DNA from: Phytoseiulus persimilis
Taxonomy: Eukaryota > Arthropoda > Arachnida > Mesostigmata > Phytoseiidae
Direction: 5' to 3'
DNA length: 64,000 nucleotides
NCBI GenBank assembly: GCA_037576195.1
Contig: CM075102.1
Location: 9,424,001-9,488,000 of the forward strand
In this document: piece after piece, positions 36,526 through 47,763 of the stretch
Numbering within the stretch: position 1 is the stretch's first letter
Layout of the letters: the number at the start of each line of letters is the position of its first letter
The notes under the pieces: model-generated
Database searches by the model: none
The model's input: the letters and a program-made list of their open reading frames with translations, nothing else
Told to the model about the DNA's origin: nothing
Translations under genes and position numbers: made by a program

Positions 36526-37285
36526 TAGGAGACTACATATTTCTTTTCACTGAAAACACGGGATCTCCACTCTGCCGGGTGGCCGAAAGGCAGAAGATTG
36601 ACTCGATGGAGACGTGCGCCGTGCTGGGGCAGCACGTCCTCATTGAGCGAACCATATCAAGTCGAGAGATATGGTTATTCAATCCTCGTTCAAGAATGGC
36701 CCCGGTAGTACTGAACCAGATGTGATGGTTCAGTACCACCAGACTAACTTCTCAATAAGAGGGGCCGTCCGTTCCATAACGTAAAACGTTACCTCCATTT
36801 TAGGTCGAAGTTACATAAGCGAGATGAACGCTCATGAACGCGGGAGCTCTTGTCTATAGGAGGTCGGTTTCGCCAACCACCTTCTTCCAAAACGAAGAAC
36901 AGGATCGGGATTCGGAACGGCTGCTATGAGAACAACTGAGACAAGGAATCTTCTTTTTCAGGATTGACTTGTTAAAGCTCCTATAGAGAAGCTCACATTT
37001 TACGCTGTTTCTTCTCCGGAGAAATTAGATAGGATCGGCGAATACATCGCTTATAGAGTACAACGTGACATTAATTGTGGAATGGATTAATATGTTGAAA
37101 TTTCCATGGAAGCCATGGATTCGCTGCTCGTGGCGTGTCACTCGAAGAGTTTGAATTTGTTTGTTGAATCGTTCTTGAAAATCGTAAAGCTTCACCTGGA
37201 GTTTCAAAACCCCGAGTTGCAATTATTAGCCACTCGAAGTTCTGTGTCGAGACTGTAACACCTCTGAGAGGAACTAGCAAAGGAG
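36526..37285 (+). repeat. Direct duplication, copy A (contains EFR3 exon remnant)
   Basis: This 760-base block recurs at 38037-39021, about 1.5 kb downstream in the same orientation, with only scattered substitutions apart from a 229-base insertion in copy B. The 5' part (36526-36961) is non-coding and ends in an intron-like polypyrimidine tract and AG. The 3' part is the EFR3 exon remnant described separately. The high identity shows the duplication is more recent than the decay of the exon. Confidence 0.9.
36962..37285 (+). pseudogene. EFR3: EFR3 exon remnant, copy A
   Basis: After TTCTTTTTCAG the plus strand reads an early EFR3 exon. An LVK-x3-EKLTFYAVSSPEKLDRIG stretch is followed by SMEAMDSLLVACHSKSLNLF and a segment ending NPELQ. 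In-frame stops occur at the second codon (TGA where the family has Gly) and in the segment before SMEAMD (TAA), and the frame is lost after NPELQ. Both stops also occur in copy B. Orientation is opposite to the other EFR3 fragment at 35.1-35.9 kb, although this part of the protein precedes it in the family, so the locus has been inverted or rearranged. Confidence 0.8.
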
Positions 37286-37739
37286 GATCTGTCCCATAGC
37301 TGGTCTTGACTTGTCCCAAAACTAGTCAGCTCGGACTCCAACAGACTTTTCTCAGAACTTTGGAACACCGAACCCTCTCAGGAGGTCCGACCCCAGTCTT
37401 GAAACCCACTTCGACAAACAATAATTTGGGGGAAGAAAAGTTTTTTCCAGCGCGATAGGTAGCTGAGCGGTACGCAGATGAGAACCGAGGACCCACTAAG
37501 TGTCCCAAAACTGGTACGCTCACTCTACCATTGTTTTCAATGGCTTACTGTCCGTACCATCCGGAATGAATCCATCTCAAGGAAAAATTGGCAAACGAGA
37601 GGAAGAAATCCTTTACTCAAGGCGGCGACTCCCTCTCTCTCCAGCAGCAAGTTGTGCACGTTTCGGGAATGCACTCGCTGCGAATCCATGTTCCGAGGTG
37701 TGTCCGAGCTGCAGCGCGGCCATTTTCACCCAGACAGTC

Positions 37740-37844
37740 ATGATGGGCGGACTGAAATTTTGGAGCATCGTAATCCTTGTTGGCTTCATCGCAGTTCTTT
37801 TGATGATCCTTTTTTTTGTTCCCCCCGGATCGCCGAATGTATGA
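37740..37844 (+). CDS. Small ORF with single membrane segment (candidate first exon)
   Basis: An ATG at 37740 opens a frame of 34 residues. After a short basic start it has a strong hydrophobic run of about 22 residues (Ile, Val, Leu, Phe), then PPGSP, then a stop. It resembles the cytosolic tail plus signal anchor of a type II membrane protein, for example a Golgi enzyme, and could be a first exon. No donor in good context or following exon was found. It lies between the two duplication copies. Confidence 0.2.
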   Translation: MMGGLKFWSIVILVGFIAVLLMILFFVPPGSPNV

Positions 37845-38468
37845 AAGGCGACCGGAGATGCCTAGGCAACGAGGGCATACAAATGCGTACCTCCAATCGT
37901 AAGTTTTGATTCTTGATCTCGAGCAATCTATCGCGTGGACTCATCGCCAGTCATTGCATGCATTGAACGGAATGTAGGCATTCACAAGGGCATGCGGGGT
38001 CCAGAGCGATATTCGGCATCGCTTCGAGGACTATGTTAGGAGACTATTTCTTTTCACTGAAAACACGGGATCTCCACTCTGCCGGGTGGCCGAAAGGCAG
38101 AAGATTGACTCAATGGAGACGTGCGCCGTGCTGGGGCAGCACGTCCTCATTGAGCGAACCATATCAAGTCGAGAGATATGGTTATTCAATCCTCGTTCAA
38201 GAATGGCTCCGGTAGTACTGAACCAGATGTGATGGTTCAGTACCATCAGACTAACTTCTCAATAAGAGGGGCTGTCCGTTCCATAACGTAAAACGTTACC
38301 TCCATTTTAGGTCGAAGTTACATAAGCGAGATGAACGCTCATGAACGCGGGAGCTCTTGTCTATAGGAGGTCGGTTCCGCCAACCACCTTCTTCCAAAAC
38401 GAAGAACAGGATCGGGATTCGGAACGGCTGCTATGAGAACAACTGAGACAAGGAATCTTCTTTTTCAG

Positions 38469-39021
38469 GATTGACTTGTTAAAGCTCATATGGAGAAGCT
38501 CACATTTTACGCTGTTTCTTCTCCGGAGAAATTCGATAGGATCGGCTAATACATCGCTCATAGAGTACAACGTTACATTAATCCGATCAATCAATCAAGT
38601 TTATTCACACTAATGTGTCGGTTGTTTAAAAAATAAATAATAAAAGGAGATCACAGCTCAAGGTCCCGGCTGGAGAGACTCGGTCGGTTAACGCACTCAG
38701 TTGCGTGGTAGAGATCACAGTGCGCGCCGCAGAATTTACATTTACAGTTAGAATACATTTCATGATAAGTTTCGTTCAGACATAAGCGGTGATGGAACCC
38801 GTGACATTAATTGTGGAATGGATTAATATGTTGAAATTTCCATGGAAGCCATGGATTCGCTGCTCGTGGCGTGTCACTCGAAGAGTTTGAATTTGTTTGT
38901 TGAATCGCTCTTGAAAATCGTACAGCTTCTCCTGGAGTTTCAAAACCCCGAGTTGCAATCATTAGCCACTCGAAGTTCTGTGTCGAGACTGTTACACCTC
39001 TGAGAGGAACTAGCAAAGGAG
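38469..39021 (+). pseudogene. EFR3: EFR3 exon remnant, copy B, split by LINE insertion
   Basis: This is the same exon as in copy A, sharing its two premature stops (TGA at the second codon and TAA before SMEAMD). It has one additional stop (TAA where copy A reads GAA, in the segment after DRIG). Shared stops mean the exon was already dead when the block duplicated. The extra stop and the LINE insertion came later and are private to this copy. Confidence 0.8.
38583..38799 (-). mobile_element. 5'-truncated non-LTR retrotransposon 3' end
   Basis: This 217-base insertion is absent from copy A and flanked by 12-base target-site duplications with one mismatch. On the minus strand it reads an open frame of about 50 residues ending in a stop, with a C-x-C-x2-C and Tyr-His-x3-Cys cluster. 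That is the zinc-knuckle-like arrangement typical of the C terminus of LINE-type ORF2 proteins. A short AT-rich 3' region follows with AATAAA and a terminal (TTGA)n-like tail, as seen in CR1/jockey-type elements. It is unrelated at sequence level to the R1-like fragments nearby. Confidence 0.8.
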
Positions 39022-41617
39022 CCTCAGAGGCGAAATCAATGACAGCTTAAGTGCACAACAAAGAACAAAAATTCTTGAGCGATAACGAGACTATCTTTGC
39101 AGAAGACAAATTCGATGTGGGATAAGTGAAGAACCATGAAGCTCGAATCAAGCTGCTCATGGACAGATACGTTGCTAGAAAGCCATACCGATACTCCATT
39201 CCAGATCACCGACAAATCGAATCACAGATAAGCGAATTGCTACAGGAAGGACTTATTGAAGATTCGAGTTCTCCGTTTGCCGCACCTGTGACTCTCGCGT
39301 TCAAGAAAGACGACGGTGAAAAAACGCGACTCTGCATAGATTTCAGAGAACTTAACAAGATCATCGTTCCGGAATCACAGCCTTTCCCCAGAATAGAGGA
39401 CTTGATCTCGAAAATGAGCAACTGCAAATGGTTCTCCACCGTGGATATCAATTCAGCATTCGGGTCCATATCACTCGGGAAGAGGGACAGAAGAAAGACT
39501 GCGTTCGTCACTCACAGCGGTTACTACCAATGGAAACGTCTCCCCTTCGGATTGAAGACTTCGCCAGAAATATTCCAATGAATTCTCGGCAACATTCTGG
39601 GAAGGAACGGTCAGAACGAATTCTGTCCGAATTAAATCGATGATGTGGTTGTGTCTTCTCATAAGCTGGATGAGCATTTTGAACACCTAGCTGAACTGTT
39701 CGAGACTCTGAAAGCCGAGGGTTTCAAGTTGGATCGGGTTGCGGAGACCGCGGTCAAATATCTCGGTCATATTGTAGAAGCAAACAGAGTGTGACCGTCT
39801 AAAGACAATCTGAGAGCCATCCGTGAGTTTGGAGACCGAAGAATAAGAAAAATGTAAGGCAGCTACTGGGCGAGGTGAATTTTGACCACAAATACATCGG
39901 AAACTCGAGCGAACAATTGGAACCCCTGCACAACCTACTTCGAAAGAACACGGAATTCAATTGGGATAGCAAATGCGAAGAAGCGTTCGAGAAAATCAAA
40001 TCTGCTCTATGCTCCAGTCCAGTGTTAGCTATTTACGATGATAGGAAACCTATTTTCATTCACACTGATGCGAGTGGAACAGGAGTAACCGCAGTTCTCA
40101 AAACAACCCCAAGACGACAACGTCCTGCACCCTGTAGCATACTTTCTAGGAAACTGAGGGCTGCCGAAGCAAAAAAGAAAGCGATTCATCTCGAGTGCTC
40201 AGCGATCAAGGAGGCGTTGGTGTTCTGGCTAATAGGGATAAGTTTCACGGTGATATCTGATCACAAACCGCTAGGAACCATGAGAGTAAATGTTAGAACC
40301 GATGAAGCCCTAGGCGACTTGATGTTCTATCTATCTCAATACAATTTCAAGATCATCTACGCTCCTGGGAGAGAAAATATCGAAGCAGATGCGTTGTCAC
40401 GAAACCCTGTGCTCGAAAACTTCGAAAATGAAGAGGATGTACTGAAAGTGGTGAACTTCGTCTCAATGCAAGACATCGAGGAAGATCAGGAACGTCACTC
40501 AAATGAAATTATCGAATCAGGAAGAACCGCGAGGAGAGGTAAAATCCTCTTCAGAAACGGTCGTTTGTTCATCTCCGAAGACTTCGTGAAGAAAATCATC
40601 GAGAAAATTCACGCAATATACGGCCTCATCGGAACGAACAAGATGCTACAAATCGTGAGACCTCGATATTACTTCAAGAACATGGATAAGCTCGTTGGAA
40701 ATCACTACAGTAGCTGCGAAATCTGCATAGAGAACAAGTCCAGAACAGCAAGACCGATTGGTGAATTGTCAAAGCTGGGACCAGCGAGAAACCCTTTCGA
40801 GATCATGTCTCTTGACACAGTGGGGGGTTTCGGCGGACTCGGTTCACCGAAACGATACTTGCATTTCCCGGTTGACCACTTCACCCGGAAAGCGTATATC
40901 TCAACATCGAAACATCTGACTGCAAAAGAAATGATCAAGTTGATCAACAAAGTTGCGAAGAATGAACACATCGGTACAATTCTATTCGGATCAGTATTCG
41001 CATTGGACTCGAAACCATTGCAACAATTCCTCCAAGAGAAGAAAACGCGTCTGCTCTTCACATCAGTGGATAATGCAGCATCACATGGGTTGAATGAACT
41101 TTCGAATCAAACTTTAGTGAACCGCATCAGATGCAAGAGAAACAGTGGAGATCGGCGATCTTGGGCGGTTTTAGCTCAAGAGTGCCTTGAAGAATACAAC
41201 AATACGCCACGCACTGTCACAAAGTTCGCTCCAAACTATCTGCTGCCTGGAAGGCCGAGAGTGTTCTTCCGACCGAATTAGAAACGAAACGAGACATCAG
41301 AGTAGATAGAGAAGAGGCATTTCGAAATTCGGAGGAGAATTTCATGATGAACAAGCACAGAATCGACAAAAATCGTGAACACTTCGTGTTTCAAATAGGA
41401 GATCTAGTCTATGTTCACAACGGCAGCAAGTTAAATCGAAAAAAACTTGACGAAATACGATCGGGACCATTCATGGTTGAAAGAAGGATATCGAACTCCA
41501 TTTATGAAGTCAGACGTGATCGACGAGGAAAGCAGAGAATTCTATATCACAGCAATAAACTTAGTCCAGCGCGCTTTTCAACTTGAACCCTGGTTCAAGT
41601 TCTCCCGAGGGGGGAGA
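39022..41617 (+). mobile_element. Degenerate Ty3/gypsy-like LTR retrotransposon, pol region
   Basis: The order is reverse transcriptase (about 39126-39790), RNase H (about 40060-40420) and integrase (about 40590-41586), diagnostic of Ty3/gypsy-type pol. Reverse transcriptase shows the AAPVTLAFKKD and CIDFRELN motifs and the WKRLPFGLKTSP motif. It is broken by an early TAA near 39122, TGA at 39579-39581, a stop replacing the Tyr of the catalytic Y-x-DD box near 39635, another stop near 39794 and a frameshift near 39838. RNase H keeps its acidic residues (TDASG, SDHKPL, ADALS). Integrase has lost one His of its H2C2 zinc finger and the second catalytic Asp. It has a stop at 41281 and a frameshift near 41265 before its C-terminal domain. 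Gag, protease and the 5' LTR are missing; the left edge abuts duplication copy B. Confidence 0.92.
41607..41617 (+). other. Polypurine tract of the Ty3/gypsy-like element
   Basis: An uninterrupted purine run (GAGGGGGGAGA) 20 bases after the integrase stop is placed as expected for the plus-strand primer site of an LTR retrotransposon. It is followed at 41618 by TGTAAG, a plausible LTR start. Confidence 0.55.
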
Positions 41618-41986
41618 TGTAAGAAGTTCTACTCCCTTTGAATCCTCTCACCATATCCTTCCCACCGCTCAAGATTCGGGCAGCGCTGTTCAACGGAACT
41701 AGTTCGGACAGAGAGGTGGAAGTATCGACTTGAAAATCGATATTGTTTCAAGGTAGGAATAATATTTCGATTGGTCGTTCATCATACCCATGACCCACTC
41801 CCAGGTTGAATCGAGTGTGGACTAAATGACTCACAGAATAAAATTTTGTTTCGAGCACAAGATCGGTTGTCGTGATTCTACAGAATTAGATCTTTTTCAA
41901 ATGCTCCGCTTGATGGATCATGAGAGTCTTCTCTGGCCGACTGCGCAAAATCTCCCGATCAATAAAACACTTCGCATCACCGCGTG
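41618..41986 (+). repeat. Candidate 3' LTR remnant
   Basis: The LTR would begin with TGTAAG right after the polypurine tract. An AATAAA at 41837-41842 could be its poly(A) signal. No second LTR exists in the window for comparison, so the right border is unknown and the element may have been cut by the adjacent R1-like copy. Confidence 0.35.
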
Positions 41987-43474
41987 TCATCTTGAATGTT
42001 TTCTGGAGAGAATCTTAAAACACGTCAATGATTTCGTGGGACGGATGCTGAAGGCAGCTGATGACAAGGCTGACCTAACGGTGAAAGAGTAACGGGAGGG
42101 TTTCACATGATCGTAGACTTCCTGCAGCGCGCTCATCGTGGATCTTCCTCTCCTGAACCCGTACCGGCTCTGGCCAAGTCCTTCGTTGTCTTCGAGATGT
42201 TCCCGGAGCATTCGGTGTATAACCGCTTCGACCGCTTCCGCTATGGTGCTTGAGAGTCATATGGGGCGGAAGGAGTTTTTTTTTCCTGGTTTGGGGATTG
42301 GAATCAGGACGGCCAGTTTCCTTGTTGTCTGGGAAGATATCTGCGAATATCCGTGGCCATCTTTCTATGAAGGTCTTCGTGACTTCGGGCGGTATGCCGT
42401 CCGGCCCGGGGGATTTCCCCGATGCCATCCTGTCAGCTGCGATTCTAACCTCATGGTCGGTCGTCGGTGGTATGTCTGGGTTCTCGACCGGAATTTCTAC
42501 CCTCGAACGACCGGTACCCAGGAAAAAGTTCCCGTATCGCCGCGTTGGCATCATCTTGGGGGATTTGTAGTCGCTTTTGCCCCGGCTGCTCACGCATTCT
42601 TCGATACGACAGACCCCAGACATCGTGTCTGAGACTTTCGCAGCGTTTTTTCCATTCCATCCGTATGCTGTTGAGTATCTTTATCCTGTATTCCTTCCGG
42701 ATCGTGGTATAGGTTGCTCGGTATTCTCCCACAGCTTGAGGGAATTTGTCCACGTGTCTTCATGTTCGTACTAGCCACCGGGCCCTCTTGCAGAGATCTC
42801 TTTTTTTAGCGATCGCTCCGTTCCACCAGTATTGTGGCTCCTTGTTCGTTAGTTGTCTGGGGGCTGGTGGGCATGCGCTGCTGCAAGCCTCCATCAGGAC
42901 CTCGGCTACGATCGTATGGTCGAAAGTCTTGTTTTTCCGTAGCAATTCTCCGCACCTGTCGCCTGACACTGGAGTTCTCTCAGACTCATTGAGAGTCGAG
43001 GACTGCAGCCCAGTGGCCGTAGTTGCTCGGGTCGTCGCTACGGGCTCTGGCGGAAGGTAATTTCCACCGACGAAACAATGTGAGCATTTCTCGTTTCTGA
43101 AGCTGGAATCCTCTAATACCGATGACGAGTTCCCCCTTGACCACTCGCTCACGCAAATCCCGGCTCTGGAGCAAACAACAACAACAACATTCGAAACCTC
43201 GTTGCTTGCTTCGGCTTGAGTGGGCAGTTGAAATCGATCCCATCGGTAACAGAGAGAGAAAGAGAGAGAGCTTTTCGAAACATTCCGGAGCTATCGGGCG
43301 ATGCCATTGGAGTTTTGCAAGGTTTCGGACGTCTGAGATTGACTTCCAACGCGATTAAAAACGCGCGAAAACCAGAAAATAAATTTGACGAGAACGGAGA
43401 GAAGAGGCAGAAGTTTTGGAATAGGGCGAAAAGCGAGATGACCCCGGTTCAGCGGCAGACTCGCTCTGTTAAGC
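41987..43474 (-). mobile_element. R1-like non-LTR retrotransposon, copy 2, decayed
   Basis: Read on the minus strand in several broken frames, the order is as follows. A degraded endonuclease part (42965-43474) is shared with copy 1. Next comes a linker with a YWWN motif, and then a WGLSYR motif. An early reverse transcriptase block with SGKSPGPDGIPPEV and a block with YGFRRGRSTMSAL follow. After that the homology fades near 42.0 kb. This succession is characteristic of the R1/TRAS and related clades. At least three frameshifts separate the blocks and no target site or 3' end is seen, so it is dead and truncated. Confidence 0.8.
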
Positions 43475-46400
43475 GCCACAAAGTCGTTTTCGTTCCGTCT
43501 GGTTTGAGAATTCCGAGTTTTTGGTTCACGCGAGGCGCGCCGCTCGCACAGCCGAGCTCTGAGGTTCGCGCGAGTTAGTCGTGAATGCTGTTCATGCAGG
43601 TCGTTCCACGCGGAATTCGGTTTCGGCCGGCCTCGACAGCGTGAACGGACCTCCAGTGGCGAGTTTTTGAGTTCCTGTCGGTAGCGCTTTCTCGTCCGAG
43701 CTTCGGCTCGGCCAAGCAGCCGACCGTTCGAACTGCCGACCGACCGGATAGGAGGATCGGCGGCGGCGCGGCGATCAAAAAAAGAAAGAGCTGAGTACGA
43801 TGCCGATGTGTTCCTGTGTGTTTGTTGTCCATGCATGTGAATTCGAAAGTGTGGGAAGACGACGGTGGTGGCGCAGACGGCATGAATGAGATTTCAAAGT
43901 TGCTCTTCAATGAGCCGGATCGGAAGTACCAAACGATAGGCACTTCTCTAGAGCGTGGCAATCCCACACCACGTTCGCGGCCTGTGATAACTGCTTTGAG
44001 GATCGGAGACGCTCGACTTCGAGCGATTCAACAGTCCAGCAGCTGACAAGTTGAACTCCGATAATCCGCTCCGATCGGAGTCTTCCTATTCTTCTCGGGC
44101 AGCGCTCTCGATTCGCTGATGTTCACGAGAGAGCTCAAACGACAAATCGAACAAAGCTTGAAAGCGAGGCTCATGTTCCGCTCACGCTCCGCCAGTCGCT
44201 TAGTGCAGGGCATCATGAATGGATTGCTCATACGATCGACATCAAATGATCATCGCTGAGAGACCCATCTTCAGATTGGCATCGGTCTGCGCTGCCGTGG
44301 AGGATCGGATGCTCTTCGTTCCTCGCCTCCCCTAGCTTCCCCTTCTTGGCGCACTGCGGATTTCGTCCGTTAGTTTGATCCGTGTTGATGAAATCATCAT
44401 TATAGGGGGAATTTCGGACGATCCTGAATCAGAGAAAGACCTCTGCGCCGTAGCTATCCTGTACGTTCCCGGCCATGCGGAAGAACATCGCTTCTCAAAC
44501 CGGTCCAAATCTACCGCCCGCGGTTCGCGACGCTCGAATCAGACAACTGCGAGCTTGGGCGGCGATCCGCGGGAGCTTCCCAGAGGTATCGGTGGTACAC
44601 TCCTGCAACAAAGCACGTCATGATTCAAGAGCAGTCAGCTGTTTTTTCGATCGTTGTCAACGAGAGCAGCGCAGCGGGGTCTCAGCACACGACCTCGTAC
44701 ATGAACTTCTACGCCGAATGCGTATTTTTTCCCTGATTTGAAAATCCATCCTCGTTGGTTGTCCCAACGGATTTGTCCGTGAGCCGCTGCTTCGCCGGTC
44801 TTCCGCCCCGTGAGAAAGCTAAGATCTTGCAGTCCAGTGGGAGTTCAAGTTGTTCCTTCGAGTCGGTTCGGATATGAAAAAGTTGCCCCGGGTCGAACTG
44901 GTTTCTTGACCGCAAAACGCGCTCCACGCTCTCCGACCAAATCTCAACTCGTCCGATGGACGGAAGTACAGAAACGTCTCCTCACATAAGGTTGATGGAT
45001 GTTTCACACCTTAATGGCCGCCTTCCTGTTCACAGAATCGTCACGGCGGAAATGAACGAGACTCGTCGTATAGCAACTGCAAAATCGAGCAACGACTCCC
45101 ATCGAAGGGGGTTAACGCCCATCGGAAACATGCGGGGGGAATTCATCGGCAGGAAAGTTTCGGGGCCGCCGAAGAAGCAGATTCGGAGCTTTGACTCCTC
45201 AATGACTCGATCATTCATTAATAAACGCACACAATGAGAATTCTGTTTCGCGATTGGCTCTCGACGATTCACATCCTGTTGAGACGAATCCGAGTCCCGG
45301 AGTCCAAGTCGATGTCGCACGTTACGGATCGCGGAAACGCAGGCTGAAATTCAGTCATCAAGCTTGGGCGGAAGGCTTCGCTGGCGACCGATGAGCAAAT
45401 AGAAGGAAGTATTACGGGCTCGAGTCGCGAGCTCGAGTCTTCACAGCGAGCAGTGGGGCCAGCTAGAACGAAATCAAGCAGAAGTCTGCAGACTGAACGA
45501 AAGGAAGCGAGCCGAAGTCGGTAAGCTAGTCACCTGTTTTGTATTTTACGCCGACAGATGGCCGCCGGAGCCACGCGACATCTACGCCAACGTCGGACCG
45601 ACTTCTTAACCTCGACAACGACAGCATGAACAGCCGTGGTGGCAGAGCTCCAGCCCCACGGTCGGCGAGTCAACCGGCGATACAGTCGAAGAATCAATCC
45701 TGGAAACATTCTCTGACGGAACACTCAACCCGCGACCGGCTCATAAACAGAGCAGGCCGTGGAGATGACCGAACGGACGGAGCGATCAAGTGCAGATTCG
45801 CATGTGCGAATCCCGAGCCACGGGCTCAAGCGTCGAGCTTCAGTTTTGCACCCGAAAAAACGGAAAAATAACACTTCGCTCCGACTGTTCAGCGTATCAA
45901 GCTCGTCTGCAGCCTGAAAGCTGTTGTCTCTTTGTGCAGCGATGAGCCTGGCGTCCGCTCAAAACGCTATACACCTGTCATCGTGCAGTGCCATCTGTTG
46001 AATGAGCGCGCGCGTGTGCTCCACGTGACTGTGCTGTTCGTTGGCCTAGGCTTATTTTTTTCTGTCTTTTACTTTTCTCTCTCCTCATCCTATCGGAGAA
46101 ACAACAGCAGCTCGACGTAGGCAAAGAGACTAGCTAGTTCAGCTGGGGCCTGCTTAGCTGGGTATCAAGAAAGCCGACAGCCGAATTGAACCATACTGTC
46201 ACCGTTGTCTGGTCACGGTAGGATCTCCCTATGGTTTTGATTTTGATCCTGTTCGCCGTCTCGGATCCTTCGATTCCTGATCAGAAACCCCCTCCCCCGA
46301 GAACGATACTGATCGTCGTTTCCGTATTTCAGTAATGAGTCGTGGAATCAAGGGTTGTTCAGGTATCGGAAACAGACTCGAAAAACCATTTCCCATCAAC

Positions 46401-47763
46401 GGCCCGATAGAAGACACTCCGAGTGGCAGTTGGGGCTTGGAGGAGCGATCAGTTTCTTGAACACACTTCAGGGAAGCGCTGAGATCGTAACGCTTCGCGC
46501 ATGTGACGGAATGGTGTTTGACGATTCGCCATAAGTCTTCTTCTCGACGCTTTGGCTGTGGCCGTGGAAACATTCAAGAAACCGCGCAAACAGCTGCCAC
46601 GAAGCTCGTGGATATCGTCAACCAATAAGACCATCGAGCTGCTGGAAGGAGTTTCCATTGCGGTCTGACATCGACTTGGAGGAACGGGAGGGCACAATCC
46701 GCCACTGACTTCCGTCTCGTTGAGCCCTGTTCTCAGTGACAATGCTGCGCTCTGCTCCACTGATGACATCTATCAGAGCTTTTGGAGCAAGATGTTCAAC
46801 CTCCTCTGGAGAGTTCAGTTATTCTGGGCTTCTCGCCACTGTCGAGTGAAGGTTCCCGGATGACGAGGAGTAGATGACGATTAACGAGTGGAACAGAAAG
46901 CGACACGGAATTCCAGCCCCGTGGCGCTCTTCTGTCGCAAACGTTCAGTTTCTGATGTAGCCGTCAACGATAGATATCGGAGAATATGAACAGCGATACC
47001 TTGATGGATATGCTAAGAACGAGCGGCGACTCGTAGACTCAGCGAAAGGCCTGAGTGAAGCGAGCGCAAGTACCAAAACTCCCCCACTAATGCAGGGGCC
47101 CCAAATTAGCGAACAGACGTTGTCGACAGCGGCGGCAGGAATGGCGATGATCTTCAACGAGCCACGCGCTTCGGTTCAGAGCCAGTACAGACTCAGAACG
47201 GCGGAGCAAAGAGAAAAAAAAATCGAGAAGAAAATATCCTTTGCCGGAGTAGCCAGCGAAGACTCCCCCGTTGACCACATGACGTGCCGTTGTCACCGTC
47301 ATGAAGCGTGACTCTCTCACCTACGGAGGAAGGCGGCACTGCGGAGGCGGACGCTTCCATTGGCTCTGACCAGGTCCACCTTCTTCTACATCTTCTGACG
47401 AGATTTCTGACGGTGTTCTTCATTTCGAACTTGACTCGCCTACAATGCAAGCGTCTTGACGTCGACGAGCTCTCGACAAACCGAAAGATCGAGTCCCCGC
47501 CGGTCGGTACGCCCGCCCGCCCGCCGGCCCGCCCGCCTGTTGACCCGTTTGGTTGTCCGGAGACAAGTCCGCCCGCTCTTGCCACTACATTGGACAGAAA
47601 GTTCAGCTCAAACTTCTGGAGTGCGACGCCGGCGGCCGGTGGCACGAAGTCGAGCGCCGAGAACGTTCCACGTCCCTCGCGACACGGATTCGCGGCACGC
47701 TTCAAGTCGGCCACCAGACCCCGCGAGATCGACACAACTTCGCACAGCGGACTCGGTTCGGCC
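43475..47763. other. Unassigned region; upstream of Atonal gene 2
   Basis: Frames are short and mutually overlapping. Frames at 43.3-44.0 kb (minus), 44.4-44.7 kb (plus) and 46.2-46.8 kb (minus) were inspected without finding a motif. A 152-codon extension upstream of the bHLH start at 47764 is open but has no ATG and is rich in Pro/Ala from a CCCG-type run near 47508-47540, so it is read as 5' untranslated sequence. Any proneural enhancers here cannot be shown. Confidence 0.35.

Larger units (their letters stand above)
38037..39021 (+). repeat. Direct duplication, copy B (with inserted LINE fragment)
   Basis: This is copy B of the 760-base block at 36526-37285. It carries the same non-coding part, the same intron-like acceptor at 38461-38468 and the same EFR3 exon remnant from 38469. 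It is split by an insertion between two 12-base copies of CGTKACATTAAT at 38571-38582 and 38800-38811. Its right edge joins the truncated Ty3/gypsy-like element. Confidence 0.9.

Noticed and set aside
37455-37495. Box A-like TAGCTGAGCGG as another tRNA or SINE head
   Set aside because: No box B follows within 80 bases.
47308-47763. 152-codon in-frame extension upstream of the second bHLH gene
   Set aside because: It has no ATG (it opens at GTG), is Pro/Ala-rich from a GC repeat, and the ATG at 47764 has a strong context; it is most likely 5' untranslated sequence.
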